Origin: Victivallis lenta
GTDB lineage: Bacteria; Verrucomicrobiota; Lentisphaeria; Victivallales; Victivallaceae
Assembly (NCBI RefSeq): GCF_009695545.1
Contig: NZ_VUNS01000013.1
Coordinates: 1 to 64,000, forward strand
DNA length: 64,000 nucleotides
Reading direction: 5' to 3'
The stretch's first letter is position 1. The number at the start of each line of letters is the position of its first letter. The notes below the pieces were generated by a model. It worked only from the letters and a program-made list of their open reading frames with translations, did not search any database and was not told the origin of the DNA. Positions 45,813-56,207 of this stretch are shown here, in pieces. The translations under genes were made by a program, and so were the position numbers.

Positions 45813-47051
45813 TCAGGCGAAGAGTTCCGCCTGCCGGATGCGCTCCACCGCTTCCTTCGTGCGCTCGCGGTCGCCGAAGGCGGTCAGCCGGAAATACCCC
45901 TCTCCGCCGGGGCCGAAGCCGACACCGGGAGTTCCGACCACCCGGCACCGTTCCAGTAATGTATCAGAAAAACGCATGGAGTCAAGCCCGTCCGGCAGCT
46001 TCCACCAGATATACGGCGCATTTTTTCCGCCGAAGACCGTATATCCGGCTCCGGAGAGCCCTTCGCGGATGATCCGGGCATTCTCCATATAATAGTCGAT
46101 CTGCTGCCGGATCTGCGGCAGCCCGGCTTCGGAATAGACCGCCTCGGCGCCGCGCTGGACGACGTAGCTTACCCCGTTGAATTTCGTGCACTGCCTCCGG
46201 TTCCAGAGCGCGTTGAGGCTCCGGAGCGTTCCATCCGCCGCGCGCGCCTTCAACGCCTTCGGCACCACGGTGAACGCGCAGCGGACGCCCGTGAAGCCGG
46301 CGGTCTTCGAAAACGACTTGAATTCGACCGCCACCTCCTTCGCCCCCGGAATCTCGTAGATGCTGCCGGGCAGCCCGGGTTCGCGGATATAGGCGCTGTA
46401 AGCGCTGTCGAACAGGATCACGGCGCCGGTTTCGCGCGCATAGGCAACCCACTTCGCCAATTCTTCGCGCGACAGCACGGTCCCGGTCGGATTGTTCGGG
46501 CTGCAGAGGTAGATCAGATCGACCGGGCGCTCCGGCAACGCGGGAGCGAAGCCGTTCTCCGCCGTCGCGGCCAGGTAGGTCACGCCTTCGAAACGCCCGT
46601 CCGGGCCGGCCTCGCCGGTGCGCCCGGCCATGACATTCGTATCGAGGTAGACCGGGTAGACCGGGTCGCCGATCGCAACCCGGCTGCCGGAGTCGAAAAT
46701 CTCCTGGATGTTCGCAACGTCGCACTTCGAACCGTCGCTGACGAAAACCTCGTCCCGGTCGAGCCCGACGCCGCGGCTGCCGTATTCGGCCCGGATGACC
46801 GCATCGATCAGGAAATCGTACCCCTGTTCGGGGCCGTACCCCCGGAAGGTCTCGCAGGAGGCCATTTCGCCGACGGCCCGGTGCATCGCCTCGACCACGG
46901 CCGGAACAAGCGGCCGGGTCACGTCGCCGATGCCGAGCCGGATGATGTCGGCCTCCGGATGGGCCTCCCTGAAAGCCGCGACCTTTTTCGCGACGGCCGC
47001 AAAAAGATAGCTGCCGGGGAGCTTCAGATAATTCGAATTGATTTGCGCCAT
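45813..47051 (-). CDS. dapL: LL-diaminopimelate aminotransferase
   Basis: This 412-residue PLP enzyme of aminotransferase class I/II begins [17 protein letters not shown], typical of DapL. It has [13 protein letters not shown] and the PLP Lys in [15 protein letters not shown]. It converts tetrahydrodipicolinate to LL-diaminopimelate in one step with glutamate as amino donor. The start codon is one base after the dapF stop. Linking it to gltBD, which makes glutamate, is logical: its donor is the product of the upstream genes. Confidence 0.95.
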   Translation of the reverse strand: MAQINSNYLKLPGSYLFAAVAKKVAAFREAHPEADIIRLGIGDVTRPLVPAVVEAMHRAVGEMASCETFRGYGPEQGYDFLIDAVIRAEYGSRGVGLDRDEVFVSDGSKCDVANIQEIFDSGSRVAIGDPVYPVYLDTNVMAGRTGEAGPDGRFEGVTYLAATAENGFAPALPERPVDLIYLCSPNNPTGTVLSREELAKWVAYARETGAVILFDSAYSAYIREPGLPGSIYEIPGAKEVAVEFKSFSKTAGFTGVRCAFTVVPKALKARAADGTLRSLNALWNRRQCTKFNGVSYVVQRGAEAVYSEAGLPQIRQQIDYYMENARIIREGLSGAGYTVFGGKNAPYIWWKLPDGLDSMRFSDTLLERCRVVGTPGVGFGPGGEGYFRLTAFGDRERTKEAVERIRQAELFA

Positions 47052-47052
47052 T

Positions 47053-47883
47053 TCAGATTTTCTCCACAAGTTCGCCCCGGAACACCTCCACGGCGGGGCC
47101 GGTCATATATACATGGTTGTCCGCGGCGGAGTGTTCGACCAGGAGCTCGCCGCCGTCGAGCAGCACGGTCACGCAGCTGCCGGTGCGCCCGGAAAGGTGT
47201 CCGGCGACCGCCGTCGCGCAGCTGCCGGTGCCGCAGGCCATGGTGATGCCGCAGCCGCGCTCCCAGACCCGCATGCGAACCATGCCGGGACTGCGGACCT
47301 CGACGAATTCGACGTTGATCTTCTTCGGAAACTGCGGGTCGCACTCAAGGACGGGTCCCCATTTTTCCAACTCGACCGCCTCGATGTCCGGCACGAAGAT
47401 CACCGCATGCGGGTTGCCCATCGAAACGCAGAAGGCCGTGAAATCGCGCCCGTCGGCACGGAGTTTCACCTCGCGCGCCTGTTCCGCCGGGTTTCCGGCC
47501 ACCGGAATCTCGCCGCGCAGCAGCCGGGGCTCCCCCATATCGACCCGCACCGTGCCGTTCTCAAGCACCTTCGGGCGGACGATGCCGCCTTTCGTGCGGA
47601 GCTCGAATTCGTCGCCGCGGGCGAGCATTCTCCGTTTGATGTAGAGTCCGACGCAGCGCGTCGCGTTGCCGCACATTTCGGGTTCGGTCCCGTCGGCATT
47701 GTAGATGCGCATCTCGAACGCATTGCCGGAAAGGTGGCGGATCGTCACCACGCCGTCGGCTCCGACTCCGAAATGACGGTCGCAAAGCCGCTCGACCGCG
47801 CCGCGGATATCGAAGGAGGAGGACTTGGAAAGCTCGGTCAGGATGAAATCATTGCCGAGTCCGTGCCACTTTGAGATCTTCAC
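47053..47883 (-). CDS. dapF: Diaminopimelate epimerase
   Basis: This 276-residue enzyme interconverts LL- and meso-diaminopimelate. Both catalytic cysteines are present: E-M-C-G-N-A-T-R-C and A-C-G-T-G-S-C-A-T. The first residues ([10 protein letters not shown]) and the length are usual. Start ATG at 47883 overlaps the gltD stop by four bases. It precedes dapL, so both last steps before meso-DAP are coupled to glutamate synthase. Confidence 0.95.
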   Translation of the reverse strand: MKISKWHGLGNDFILTELSKSSSFDIRGAVERLCDRHFGVGADGVVTIRHLSGNAFEMRIYNADGTEPEMCGNATRCVGLYIKRRMLARGDEFELRTKGGIVRPKVLENGTVRVDMGEPRLLRGEIPVAGNPAEQAREVKLRADGRDFTAFCVSMGNPHAVIFVPDIEAVELEKWGPVLECDPQFPKKINVEFVEVRSPGMVRMRVWERGCGITMACGTGSCATAVAGHLSGRTGSCVTVLLDGGELLVEHSAADNHVYMTGPAVEVFRGELVEKI

Positions 47884-49271
47884 TGCGCGCCTCCTTTCAA
47901 ATATGCGTCAACCGCCTGCGCGACCCGCTTGCCGTCCGCGATCGCCCGGACCACGAGCGACGCGCCCGAAGCGCTGTCGCCCGCGGCGAAAATCCCGCGC
48001 TCCGGAGCCGGCTGCACCCGGCCGCGCGCATCGACCGCAAGGCCGAGCTCCGCCGCAACGCCCTCCGCCGCAACGCCGGTAAAGCCCATCGCGAGCAGCA
48101 CGAGGTCGGCCGGAATAAATTCAGCCGAATCCGGCAGCTCCCTGAATGTAAGCGGCCGGCCGAGCGGCGAAAACTCCCACTCGACGGTCACGGCCTCAAG
48201 CCCCGCCACGCGGCCGCCTTCCACGCAAAAGCGCTTCGTCGCAAGATTCCAGCGCCGTTCGCCGCCCTCCCGGTGGCTCGAACTCGTGCGGAGCAGATAC
48301 GGCCACTGCGGCCACGGCGTCGAAGGCGAGCGCGTTTCGGGCGGCTTCGGCATGATTTCGATCTGGAGAATCGAGGCCGCGCCCTGGCGGACCGACGTGC
48401 CGACGCAATCGCTGCCGGTATCGCCGCCGCCGATCACGACGACCCGTTTTCCGGCCGCGTTTACCGGAAGCGCCGCGCACTCGCGGCCGAGCACCCGGTT
48501 CTGCCCCTGCAGAAACTCGAGCGCGAAATGAATTCCGGACGCCTCGCGTCCCGGAACGGCGAGATCGCGCGCCTGCGGCGTGCCGATCGTCAGCACGGTT
48601 GCGTCATGGCGGCGCGCAAGATAGCCGCCGGAGATGTCGCGCCCGACTTCGGTGCCGCATTCGAAGCGGATTCCGGCCTCCTCCATCAGCGCGATCCGCC
48701 GGTCGATCATCTTCTTCGAAAGCTTGAAATCCGGAATTCCGTAGCGGAGCAATCCGCCCGGCGCCGCATTTTTCTCATAGACCGTAACCGTGTGTCCGGC
48801 GAGATTCAGCGCGGTCGCGGCGGCCAGCCCGGCCGGGCCGCCGCCGATCACGGCGACGCTTTTTCCGCTGCGCGATTGCGGCTTCGGCGGCTTCACGAAA
48901 CCGTTCCGGAACGCGGCCTCGACCACGGCCTTCTCAAGCTGGCGGACCATGACCGGCTCGCCGTCGATGCCGTCGGTGCAGGAGCCTTCGCAGAGCGCCG
49001 GGCAGACTCGGCTCGTGAACTCCGGAAAGAAGCTCGTGCTGCTGAGAATGTTCCAGGCGGCCTCCCAGTTTCCGGCCGCGACCGCCGCGTTGATCTCGGG
49101 AATCACGTTCCCGAGCGGGCAGCCGGCGCCGTGGCAGAACGGAATTCCGCAGTTCATGCAGCGCCCGGCCTGCCCTTTGAGCTCGTCGAACGAAAGCGCG
49201 CGTTCGACCTCATCGAAATCCCGGCGCCGCTGGTCGACCGGGCGGTAAATATCCTGAATTCTCCGATTCAT
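47880..49271 (-). CDS. gltD: Glutamate synthase small (beta) subunit
   Basis: This 463-residue NAD(P)H-dependent flavoprotein has an N-terminal Cys-rich iron-sulfur region (C-M-N-C-G-I-P-F-C, G-C-P-L-G-N; then C-P-A-L-C-E-G-S-C-T), an FAD site G-G-G-P-A-G-L-A-A-A, and an NAD(P)H site V-I-G-G-G-D-T-G-S-D. The C-terminal A-A-G-D-S-A-S-G-A-S-L-V-V-R-A-I is a typical FAD motif. It transfers electrons to GltB. It is 25 bases after gltB and overlaps dapF. Confidence 0.95.
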   Translation of the reverse strand: MNRRIQDIYRPVDQRRRDFDEVERALSFDELKGQAGRCMNCGIPFCHGAGCPLGNVIPEINAAVAAGNWEAAWNILSSTSFFPEFTSRVCPALCEGSCTDGIDGEPVMVRQLEKAVVEAAFRNGFVKPPKPQSRSGKSVAVIGGGPAGLAAATALNLAGHTVTVYEKNAAPGGLLRYGIPDFKLSKKMIDRRIALMEEAGIRFECGTEVGRDISGGYLARRHDATVLTIGTPQARDLAVPGREASGIHFALEFLQGQNRVLGRECAALPVNAAGKRVVVIGGGDTGSDCVGTSVRQGAASILQIEIMPKPPETRSPSTPWPQWPYLLRTSSSHREGGERRWNLATKRFCVEGGRVAGLEAVTVEWEFSPLGRPLTFRELPDSAEFIPADLVLLAMGFTGVAAEGVAAELGLAVDARGRVQPAPERGIFAAGDSASGASLVVRAIADGKRVAQAVDAYLKGGAQ

Positions 49272-49296
49272 ATTCGTCCCTCCTTATGCTTTCCGG

Positions 49297-52200
49297 TCAA
49301 TTGTCCTGCTCGCGGCGGTCGACCGCTTCGGCGTCCTCGCGGGCCATGCGTCCGAGCGCCTGGCGGTACTCGACCGGAAAGACCTTCACGAACTTCGGCC
49401 GGCAGTTCACCCAGTCCGCAAGAATCGCCTGCGCCTTTTCGCTGCCGGCCGCGCCGGCGTGTTCATGCAGCAGCGCGAGAAGCTCGGCCTCGTCCTCGCT
49501 GCCGGGCTCGACCGTCTCAAGATCGACGCTCCCGACGTTGCAGCGCAGGTCGAAGTCTCCGGTCTCGTCGTAGACGTACGCGAGCCCGCCGGTCATGCCC
49601 GCCGCGAAATTCACCCCGGTCGGCCCGAGCACGACGACCCGGCCGCCGGTCATGTATTCGCAGCCGTGGTCGCCGACCCCCTCGGCGACCAGCGTCACGC
49701 CGGAATTCCGGATTGCGAACCGTTCGCCCGCCTGCCCGGCGAGAAAAATTTTTCCCGAGGTTCCGCCATAACCGATCACGTTGCCCGCAATCACGTTCTG
49801 CGCGGCCGGACAGGTCGCTTCCGGCGCGGGCCGGATTACGATCCGGCCGCCCGAGATCCCCTTGCCGACAAAGTCGTTCGCCTCGCCCGAAAGCTCGAAG
49901 GTGATGCCGGGCGCCAGAAACGCGCCGAAGCTCTGTCCGGCGCATCCGGTAAAGCGGACGCGGATCGTATCCTCCGGCAGCCCCGCCGCCCCGTGCCGGT
50001 CGACCACCTCGCCCGAAAGCTCGGTTCCGGCCGTGCGGTCGACGTTGCTGATCGTGCAGTCGAGTTCAGCCTTCGCGCCGGTCTCAATGCTCGCGGCGAG
50101 CTTCGGCAGGAGTTCGCGGCGGTCGTAATTCTCGAGCGGTTCCTTCGGCGCGGAAGCGTCGAAGCGGACGGCCGGGCCGGCGGCAGGGCGCAGAATCTTC
50201 GAGAAATCCAGATTCCTCGCCTTGTAGAAATCGATCGCCCGGTTCATTTTCAAAAGTTCGCTGCGGCCGCACGCCTCTTCGAGAGAACGCAGCCCGAGCC
50301 GGGCAAGATATTCGCGGACCTCTTCGGCGATGAAACGCAGGAAGTTCATGATGTACTCCGGCTTGCCCGCGAAGCGCCTGCGCAGCTCCGGGTCCTGCGT
50401 CGCCACGCCGACCGGGCAGGAGTTCTCGTGGCATTTGCGCATCATGACGCAGCCGAGGCAGACCAGCACGGTCGTCGCAAAGCCGAACTCCTCGGCCCCG
50501 AGCAGCGCGCCGATCACGACATCGCGCCCGGTCTTCAGCTGGCCGTCGACCTGGATTCTTACCCGGCTGCGCAGCTGGTTCAGCACGAGCGTCTGCTGGG
50601 CTTCGGCCAGGCCGAGCTCCCACGGCAGCCCGGCGTGCTTGATGCTGGTCAGCGGAGAGGCCCCGGTGCCGCCGTCATGCCCCGCAATGAGGACGACATC
50701 GGCGTGCGCCTTGGCGACACCCGCCGCGACCGTCCCGACCCCGACTTCGGAGACGAGCTTGACCGAAACGCGCGCCTTCGGATTCGCATTCCTGAGGTCG
50801 TAGATCAATTGCGCGAGATCTTCGATCGAATAGATGTCGTGATGCGGCGGCGGGGAGATCAGCGTCACATTCGGCATCGAATGCCGCAGCCTCGCAATGA
50901 ATTTATCGACCTTGTGCCCCGGCAGCTGCCCTCCCTCGCCCGGCTTGGCGCCCTGAGCCATCTTGATCTGCAAATCCTTCGCATGGCGCAGGTAATCGAT
51001 GGTGACGCCGAAGCGTCCGGAGGCGATCTGCTTGATCGCGCTCGTGCGGTTCTCGCCGTTCGGCCCCGGCGTGTAGCGGGCCGCATCCTCGCCGCCCTCG
51101 CCGCAGTTGCTCATGCCGCCGAGCTTGTTCATCGCAACCGCGATCGCCTCGTGCGCCTCGGGGCTCAGGGAGCCCAGCGACATCGCGCCGGAGACAAAGC
51201 GCTTTACGATCGCCTCAACGCTCTCGACCTCATCGAGCGGAATCGGCTTGGTTTCGGCGAATTCGAAAAGTCCGCGCAGCGTGCAGAGATGCCCGGCCTG
51301 ATCGTCGATGAGTTTCGAATACTCCTTGAACTTCGCATAGTCGCCGGTCTGAACGGCCTGGCGGAAGGCGGCGAGCGAGGCGGGCGTCCAGAGATGCTGT
51401 TCGCCGTCTTTGCGGAAACGGTAGACGCCGCCGTCCGGCAGGAGCGGGCTCCCGTCCCCGGCCGCAGCCCGGCGCGCATTCGCCTCTTCGGCGATTTCGG
51501 CCAGCCCGATGCCGCCGATCCGGCTCGCGGTTCCGGGCAGATACTCGTCGATGAGTTCGCGCGAGAGGCCGACCGCCTCGAACACCTGTCCGGAACGGTA
51601 GCTGCGCAGCGTCGAAATACCCATCTTCGACATGACCTTCAGGAGCCCTTTGTCGACCGCGTTGATGTAATTCGCGGCGGCAGAGACCGGGTCGGCCGCA
51701 ATCGCGCCGTCGCGAGCCAGCCGGGTCACGGTTTCGAGCGCGAGGTACGGGTTGACCGCCGTGGCTCCGTAACCGATGAGGAGCGCGAAATGCATGATTT
51801 CCCGGACCTCGCCGGACTGGACGATGATGCCGGCGCCGGGCCGCAGCCCGGCCGCAGCCAGCGCGCGGTTGACCGCCGCGGTCGCCAGCAGCGACGGAAT
51901 CGGCGTCGTCCCCGGGGACGGATTCCGGTCGGAGAGGATCAGGATGCGGCAGTTCTCCTGCACCGCCGCGACGGCGTCGGTCGCCAGGCGCTTCAGCGCC
52001 CGGTCGAGCATGCGTCCGTCGCCGCCGGCCGGGAACTCCAGCGGCAGCACTTTCGCACGGAAATCGGCCGAACCGATGTGGCGCAGCCGCATGACCTCGT
52101 CGTCGGTCAGAACCGGGCGCTGCAGCTTTACGAGCCGGGCGTGAAGCGGCGTCTCGGCGAGAATGTTCCCCTGGTTGCCGATATAGGTCAGCAGACTCAT

Positions 52201-53799
52201 GACCAGCTCCTCGCGGATCGGGTCGATCGGCGGATTGGTCACCTGCGCGAAAAGCTGTTTGAAGTAATTGAAAAGCAACTGCGGCTTCGCCGACAGCACG
52301 GCGAGCGCCGCATCGTTGCCCATCGAACCGACCGGCTCATGCCCGCCGGCGGCCATCGGGGAGATCAGGAGCTCAATGTCTTCGCGGGAATAACCGAAAA
52401 GCTTCTGCATGTAGAGCAGGTTGCCCGGCACGTCGGAGGGTGTGATTTCGGAGAAGAGCCCGTGAACCGGAATCTTGTTCTCCTCGACCCAGCGGCGATA
52501 CGGACGGCGGCGGGCGGCGCGGCTTTTGATTTCGCCGTCGAGCAGCAGCCGGCGGTTTTCGAGATCGAGATAGATCATCTCGCCCGGACGCAGCCGCCCC
52601 CGGCGAACCACGCCGGCCGGATCGAGGTCGAGCACGCCGGTTTCGGAGGCGAGGACGAAGAGCCCGTCGCCGCAGAGCGTATAGCGGGCCGGACGCAGCC
52701 CGTTGCGGTCCAGAATCGCACAAGCGTTCACACCGTCGCTGGCGGCCACCGCGGCCGGTCCGTCCCACGGCTCCATCAAAGCGGAGTGATATTCGAAAAA
52801 TCCGCGCACATCGCGGCCGAGATGATAGTTCTTTCCCCACGCCTGCGGCATCAGCATCAGCAGGGCGTGCGCGAGGTCGCGGCCGGCCGCGACGAGAAGT
52901 TCGAACATATTGTCGAGCGAAGCCGAATCGCTCTGGCCCGGCGCGACGAGCGGCAGGATTTTCGCCATATCGTCTCCGAAGAGCTCCGAGGCCAGAAACG
53001 GTTCGCGGGCGCGCAGGCTGTTCAGGTTGCCGCGCAGCGTATTGATTTCGCCGTTATGCGCCAGGTAGCGGAACGGGTGTGCGAGGTTCCAGGTCGGAAA
53101 CGTGTTCGTGCTGTACCGCTGATGGACCAGCGCCAGCGGAGATTTGAAGTCGGGGTCGCCGAGGTCGGTGTAAAATTTTTCGAGCTGCGTCGCCAGCAGC
53201 AGTCCCTTGTAGACGATGCTGCGGCCGGACATGCTGCAGACATACGCCTCGGGGAGCGTCTTTTCGATCAGCCGCCGCATGACGAAGAGTTTGCGCTCGA
53301 ACGCCGCACGGTCCGCGAACGCCTCCCCGCCGATGAAAAGCTGGCGGATCGCGGGGCAGCTTTCGCGCGCCGCGCGACCGATCTCGCCCGGCACGGTCGG
53401 AACCTCGCGCCAGGCGATCACCCGGCCACCTTCGGCAGCGACGATGCGTTCGATATCCGCCTCGCGCCCGATGCCGCCGAAGATCATCGCCACGCCGTAG
53501 CCGCCGGGTTCCGGCAGTCCGGCGACCGTTTTGCGGAAGAATTCATCCGGCATCGAAAGGAGCAGTCCGGCGCCGTCGCCGGTATCCGGATCGCCGCCCG
53601 CCGCGCCGCGGTGCATGAGCCGCTTCAGGACGGTCAGCCCCATCGTTACAATTTTGTGCGACGGCACGTTGTTGAGGTCGGCGACCATGCCGACGCCGCA
53701 GGCATCGTGCTCGTTGCCGAAGCTGTAAAGCCCGTTGTCGGGAACCGGCGGGCGGTCGAATCGCCGGGCCGGCCCGTTCTGCTGTCGTTGCTGTTCCAT
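49297..53799 (-). CDS. gltB: Glutamate synthase large (alpha) subunit
   Basis: This 1500-residue enzyme converts glutamine and 2-oxoglutarate to two glutamate. The class II amidotransferase nucleophile is Cys34 (H-D-A-C-G-V-G-M) after a short propeptide. The central domain and the FMN-binding TIM barrel follow, with K-P-G-E-G-G-Q-L-P-G, and the iron-sulfur cysteines C-V-M-M-R-K-C-H-E-N-S-C-P-V-G-V-A-T. The C-terminal GxGxG beta-helix domain follows (R-I-V-I-R-P and G-V-G-D-H-G-C-E-Y-M). The start at 53799 has AAAGGAG upstream. It is the first gene of the leftward operon, driven by a sigma-54 promoter. Confidence 0.97.
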   Translation of the reverse strand: MEQQRQQNGPARRFDRPPVPDNGLYSFGNEHDACGVGMVADLNNVPSHKIVTMGLTVLKRLMHRGAAGGDPDTGDGAGLLLSMPDEFFRKTVAGLPEPGGYGVAMIFGGIGREADIERIVAAEGGRVIAWREVPTVPGEIGRAARESCPAIRQLFIGGEAFADRAAFERKLFVMRRLIEKTLPEAYVCSMSGRSIVYKGLLLATQLEKFYTDLGDPDFKSPLALVHQRYSTNTFPTWNLAHPFRYLAHNGEINTLRGNLNSLRAREPFLASELFGDDMAKILPLVAPGQSDSASLDNMFELLVAAGRDLAHALLMLMPQAWGKNYHLGRDVRGFFEYHSALMEPWDGPAAVAASDGVNACAILDRNGLRPARYTLCGDGLFVLASETGVLDLDPAGVVRRGRLRPGEMIYLDLENRRLLLDGEIKSRAARRRPYRRWVEENKIPVHGLFSEITPSDVPGNLLYMQKLFGYSREDIELLISPMAAGGHEPVGSMGNDAALAVLSAKPQLLFNYFKQLFAQVTNPPIDPIREELVMSLLTYIGNQGNILAETPLHARLVKLQRPVLTDDEVMRLRHIGSADFRAKVLPLEFPAGGDGRMLDRALKRLATDAVAAVQENCRILILSDRNPSPGTTPIPSLLATAAVNRALAAAGLRPGAGIIVQSGEVREIMHFALLIGYGATAVNPYLALETVTRLARDGAIAADPVSAAANYINAVDKGLLKVMSKMGISTLRSYRSGQVFEAVGLSRELIDEYLPGTASRIGGIGLAEIAEEANARRAAAGDGSPLLPDGGVYRFRKDGEQHLWTPASLAAFRQAVQTGDYAKFKEYSKLIDDQAGHLCTLRGLFEFAETKPIPLDEVESVEAIVKRFVSGAMSLGSLSPEAHEAIAVAMNKLGGMSNCGEGGEDAARYTPGPNGENRTSAIKQIASGRFGVTIDYLRHAKDLQIKMAQGAKPGEGGQLPGHKVDKFIARLRHSMPNVTLISPPPHHDIYSIEDLAQLIYDLRNANPKARVSVKLVSEVGVGTVAAGVAKAHADVVLIAGHDGGTGASPLTSIKHAGLPWELGLAEAQQTLVLNQLRSRVRIQVDGQLKTGRDVVIGALLGAEEFGFATTVLVCLGCVMMRKCHENSCPVGVATQDPELRRRFAGKPEYIMNFLRFIAEEVREYLARLGLRSLEEACGRSELLKMNRAIDFYKARNLDFSKILRPAAGPAVRFDASAPKEPLENYDRRELLPKLAASIETGAKAELDCTISNVDRTAGTELSGEVVDRHGAAGLPEDTIRVRFTGCAGQSFGAFLAPGITFELSGEANDFVGKGISGGRIVIRPAPEATCPAAQNVIAGNVIGYGGTSGKIFLAGQAGERFAIRNSGVTLVAEGVGDHGCEYMTGGRVVVLGPTGVNFAAGMTGGLAYVYDETGDFDLRCNVGSVDLETVEPGSEDEAELLALLHEHAGAAGSEKAQAILADWVNCRPKFVKVFPVEYRQALGRMAREDAEAVDRREQDN

Positions 53800-53844
53800 G
53801 AATTCAGTGCTCCTTTCTGAATGTTGCTGTTTTTTTAAGGTTAA

Positions 53845-53861
53845 AGCAAAAGGCGTGCCAA
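53845..53861 (-). promoter_or_regulatory. Sigma-54 (-24/-12) promoter of the gltB operon
   Basis: On the minus strand TTGGCACGCCTTTTGCT: TTGGCACG, four bases, TTGC, with GG-N10-GC at -24/-12. This matches the sigma-54 consensus fully. The expected start is about 53834, 35 bases before the gltB ATG. The same 17 bases, inverted, form the promoter of glnN. Confidence 0.93.
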
Positions 53862-53903
53862 GTTCAGCCTGAGCGAAGAAAACCGCATAAAGGCCGGCAT
53901 GCA

Positions 53904-53919
53904 TTTACATTTTTGTAAA
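53904..53919. promoter_or_regulatory. Palindromic activator site 1
   Basis: TTTACATTTTTGTAAA is a perfect inverted repeat TTTACA-N4-TGTAAA centred at 53911.5. It is 53 bases from the centre of the minus-strand -24 GG and 31 bases from site 2, about three helical turns. It is a probable binding site for a sigma-54 activator. Confidence 0.75.
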
Positions 53920-53934
53920 ACCGGATTCTTGTGT

Positions 53935-53950
53935 TTTACATTTTCGTAAA
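53935..53950. promoter_or_regulatory. Palindromic activator site 2
   Basis: TTTACATTTTCGTAAA repeats site 1 with one base changed, centred at 53942.5. It is 53 bases from the plus-strand -24 GG, the mirror of site 1. Confidence 0.75.
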
Positions 53951-53992
53951 GCAATTCCCCGCCTCCCCTACGCCTCTCCGCTCAAAAACAAG

Positions 53993-54009
53993 TTGGCACG
54001 CCTTTTGCT
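53993..54009 (+). promoter_or_regulatory. Sigma-54 (-24/-12) promoter of the glnN operon
   Basis: TTGGCACGCCTTTTGCT with GG at 53995-53996 and GC at 54007-54008, ten bases apart. Expected transcript start is about 54020, 37 bases before the glnN ATG. Confidence 0.93.
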
Positions 54010-54056
54010 GAATCGATTGCAGCAAAAATCCCAACCGAATTACAGGAGGACCCATC

Positions 54057-56189
54057 ATGAGCAACCTGAACCGAATCAAGGCCGTCAACGCGGTGGCGGA
54101 AATCTGCGGAGCGGAGCCGATGCCGGCCGGCCCGGTCGATCTCGGCTATTACGCCGAGGACGTGTTCAATATCGACGTCATGCGCGAATACCTGTCGAAA
54201 TCGAGCTGCGAGAAGCTGCTCGCGACCATCACGAAGGGCGAACCGCTCGACCCCGACATCGCCGGCGACGTCGCCCATGCCATGAAGCACTGGGCGCTCG
54301 AACGCGGCGCGACCCACTACACGCACTGGTTCCAGCCGCTGACCGGTTCGACGGCCGAAAAGCACGACGCGTTCCTCGAGCCGAAGGATGCGAAGGCGAT
54401 CATGACCTTCTCGGGCAAGAACCTGATCGTCGGCGAGCCCGACGCCTCAAGCTTCCCGTCCGGCGGGCTGCGCTCGACCTTCGAGGCGCGCGGCTACACG
54501 GCGTGGGACCCGACCAGCCCGGCCTTCATCAAGCGGCACGCCAACGGCGCGACGCTCTGCATCCCGACCGCGTTCTGCAGCTACACCGGCGAAGCGCTCG
54601 ATAAGAAAACGCCGCTGCTGCGCTCGATGCAGGCGCTGTCGATCTCGACGAAACGGCTGATGAAATGCTTCGGACTGCCCGAAGAGCGGGTCACGATCAC
54701 GCTCGGTCCGGAGCAGGAGTACTTCCTCATCGACAAGCACTTCTATCTCCAGCGCCCGGACCTCCTCCAGACCGGCAGGACGGTCTTCGGCGCACCGCCG
54801 CCGAAGCACCAGCAGCTCGAAGACCACTATTTCGGTTCGATCAAAGGCAGAATCCTCGCCTTCATGACCGAGGTCGAACAGGAGCTCTGGAAGCTCGGCA
54901 TCCCGGCCAAGACCCGTCACAACGAGGTTGCCCCGGCCCAGTTCGAACTCGCCCCGATGTTCGAAGAGCTGAACCTCGCCTGCGACCACAATATGCTCGT
55001 CATGGAAGTTCTGCGGCAGGTGGCCGACCGCCACGGCCTCGTCTGCCTGCTGCATGAGAAGCCGTTCGCCGGAATCAACGGCTCCGGCAAGCACAACAAC
55101 TGGTCAGTCGCTTACGGAAAGAACAACCTGCTCAATCCCGGCAACGACCCGCACCAGAACGCGATCTTCCTGACCGTGCTGACCGCGATCATCGAAGCGG
55201 TGAACCTGCACAGCGACCTGCTGCGCGCCGCCGTCACCGGGGCCGGCAACGACCATCGTCTCGGCGCGAACGAGGCGCCGCCGGCGATCATCTCGATGTA
55301 CCTCGGCGACCAGCTCGCGGATGTGATCGACCAGCTTGAAAAGGGCGCGCCGACCTCGAGCCGCCACCCGGGCGCGATGAAGATCGGCGCCGATACGCTC
55401 CCGCCGCTGCCGCGCGACGCGACCGACCGCAACCGGACGAGTCCGTTTGCCTTCACCGGCAACAAGTTCGAATTCCGCGCGCCGGGTTCGAGCCAGTCCT
55501 GTTCCGGGCCGAACACGATCCTCAACACGATCGTGGCCGAGGCGTTCGACCGCATGAGCGACGTGCTGGAGAATTTGAAGAAAGACGAATTCAATTCCGG
55601 GCTCCAGAAGCACCTGCAGAAGGTCATCCGGGCGAACAAGCGGATCATCTTCAACGGCGACGGCTACACGGAGGAGTGGCTGAAGGAGGCCGGAAAACGC
55701 GGACTCCCGAACGCGAAGACCACCATGGAGGCGCTGCGCTGCCTGACCGCCCCGGAGAACATCGCGATGCTCGAGAAATACGGCGTCTACAACCGCCGCG
55801 AACTCGAATCCCGCTTCGAGGTGTTCCTCGAGGAGTATCACCGCCGCATCCGGATCGAGGGCGAGATCGCGCTCGAAATCGCCGCGAGCATGATCGCCCC
55901 CGTGGTCACCGCCGAATACGGCAAGGCCGCCCGGGCGCTCGCCGCCGCGAAGGAGGCCGGACTCACAACCGGGCTTGCCGCGCTGCAGAAGAGCGCCGCC
56001 GGCCTCGGCGCCGGACTCGACGAACTCAACGCGAAGCTTGATGCGCTCCGAACCGCGCTCGGCGGGCTGCACGAGGAGATCATCGCGGCGATGGCGGAGC
56101 TCCGGCACACGGTCGATTCGCTCGAACGGCTCGTGGCCGACGAGTGCTGGCCGCTGCCGAAGTACCGCGAAATGCTCTTCGTCTACTGA
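54057..56189 (+). CDS. glnN: Glutamine synthetase type III
   Basis: This 710-residue enzyme of the GSIII class makes glutamine from glutamate, ammonia and ATP. Family features are [10 protein letters not shown] (Glu ligands), [22 protein letters not shown], and the Arg/Glu-rich F-E-F-R-A-P-G-S-S. The length is that of GSIII, well above type I. AGGAGGA precedes the ATG. It is the first gene of the rightward operon, from a sigma-54 promoter; it therefore probably responds to nitrogen limitation. Confidence 0.96.
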   Translation: MSNLNRIKAVNAVAEICGAEPMPAGPVDLGYYAEDVFNIDVMREYLSKSSCEKLLATITKGEPLDPDIAGDVAHAMKHWALERGATHYTHWFQPLTGSTAEKHDAFLEPKDAKAIMTFSGKNLIVGEPDASSFPSGGLRSTFEARGYTAWDPTSPAFIKRHANGATLCIPTAFCSYTGEALDKKTPLLRSMQALSISTKRLMKCFGLPEERVTITLGPEQEYFLIDKHFYLQRPDLLQTGRTVFGAPPPKHQQLEDHYFGSIKGRILAFMTEVEQELWKLGIPAKTRHNEVAPAQFELAPMFEELNLACDHNMLVMEVLRQVADRHGLVCLLHEKPFAGINGSGKHNNWSVAYGKNNLLNPGNDPHQNAIFLTVLTAIIEAVNLHSDLLRAAVTGAGNDHRLGANEAPPAIISMYLGDQLADVIDQLEKGAPTSSRHPGAMKIGADTLPPLPRDATDRNRTSPFAFTGNKFEFRAPGSSQSCSGPNTILNTIVAEAFDRMSDVLENLKKDEFNSGLQKHLQKVIRANKRIIFNGDGYTEEWLKEAGKRGLPNAKTTMEALRCLTAPENIAMLEKYGVYNRRELESRFEVFLEEYHRRIRIEGEIALEIAASMIAPVVTAEYGKAARALAAAKEAGLTTGLAALQKSAAGLGAGLDELNAKLDALRTALGGLHEEIIAAMAELRHTVDSLERLVADECWPLPKYREMLFVY

Positions 56190-56207
56190 AGAAAGGAATC
56201 CAGCAGC

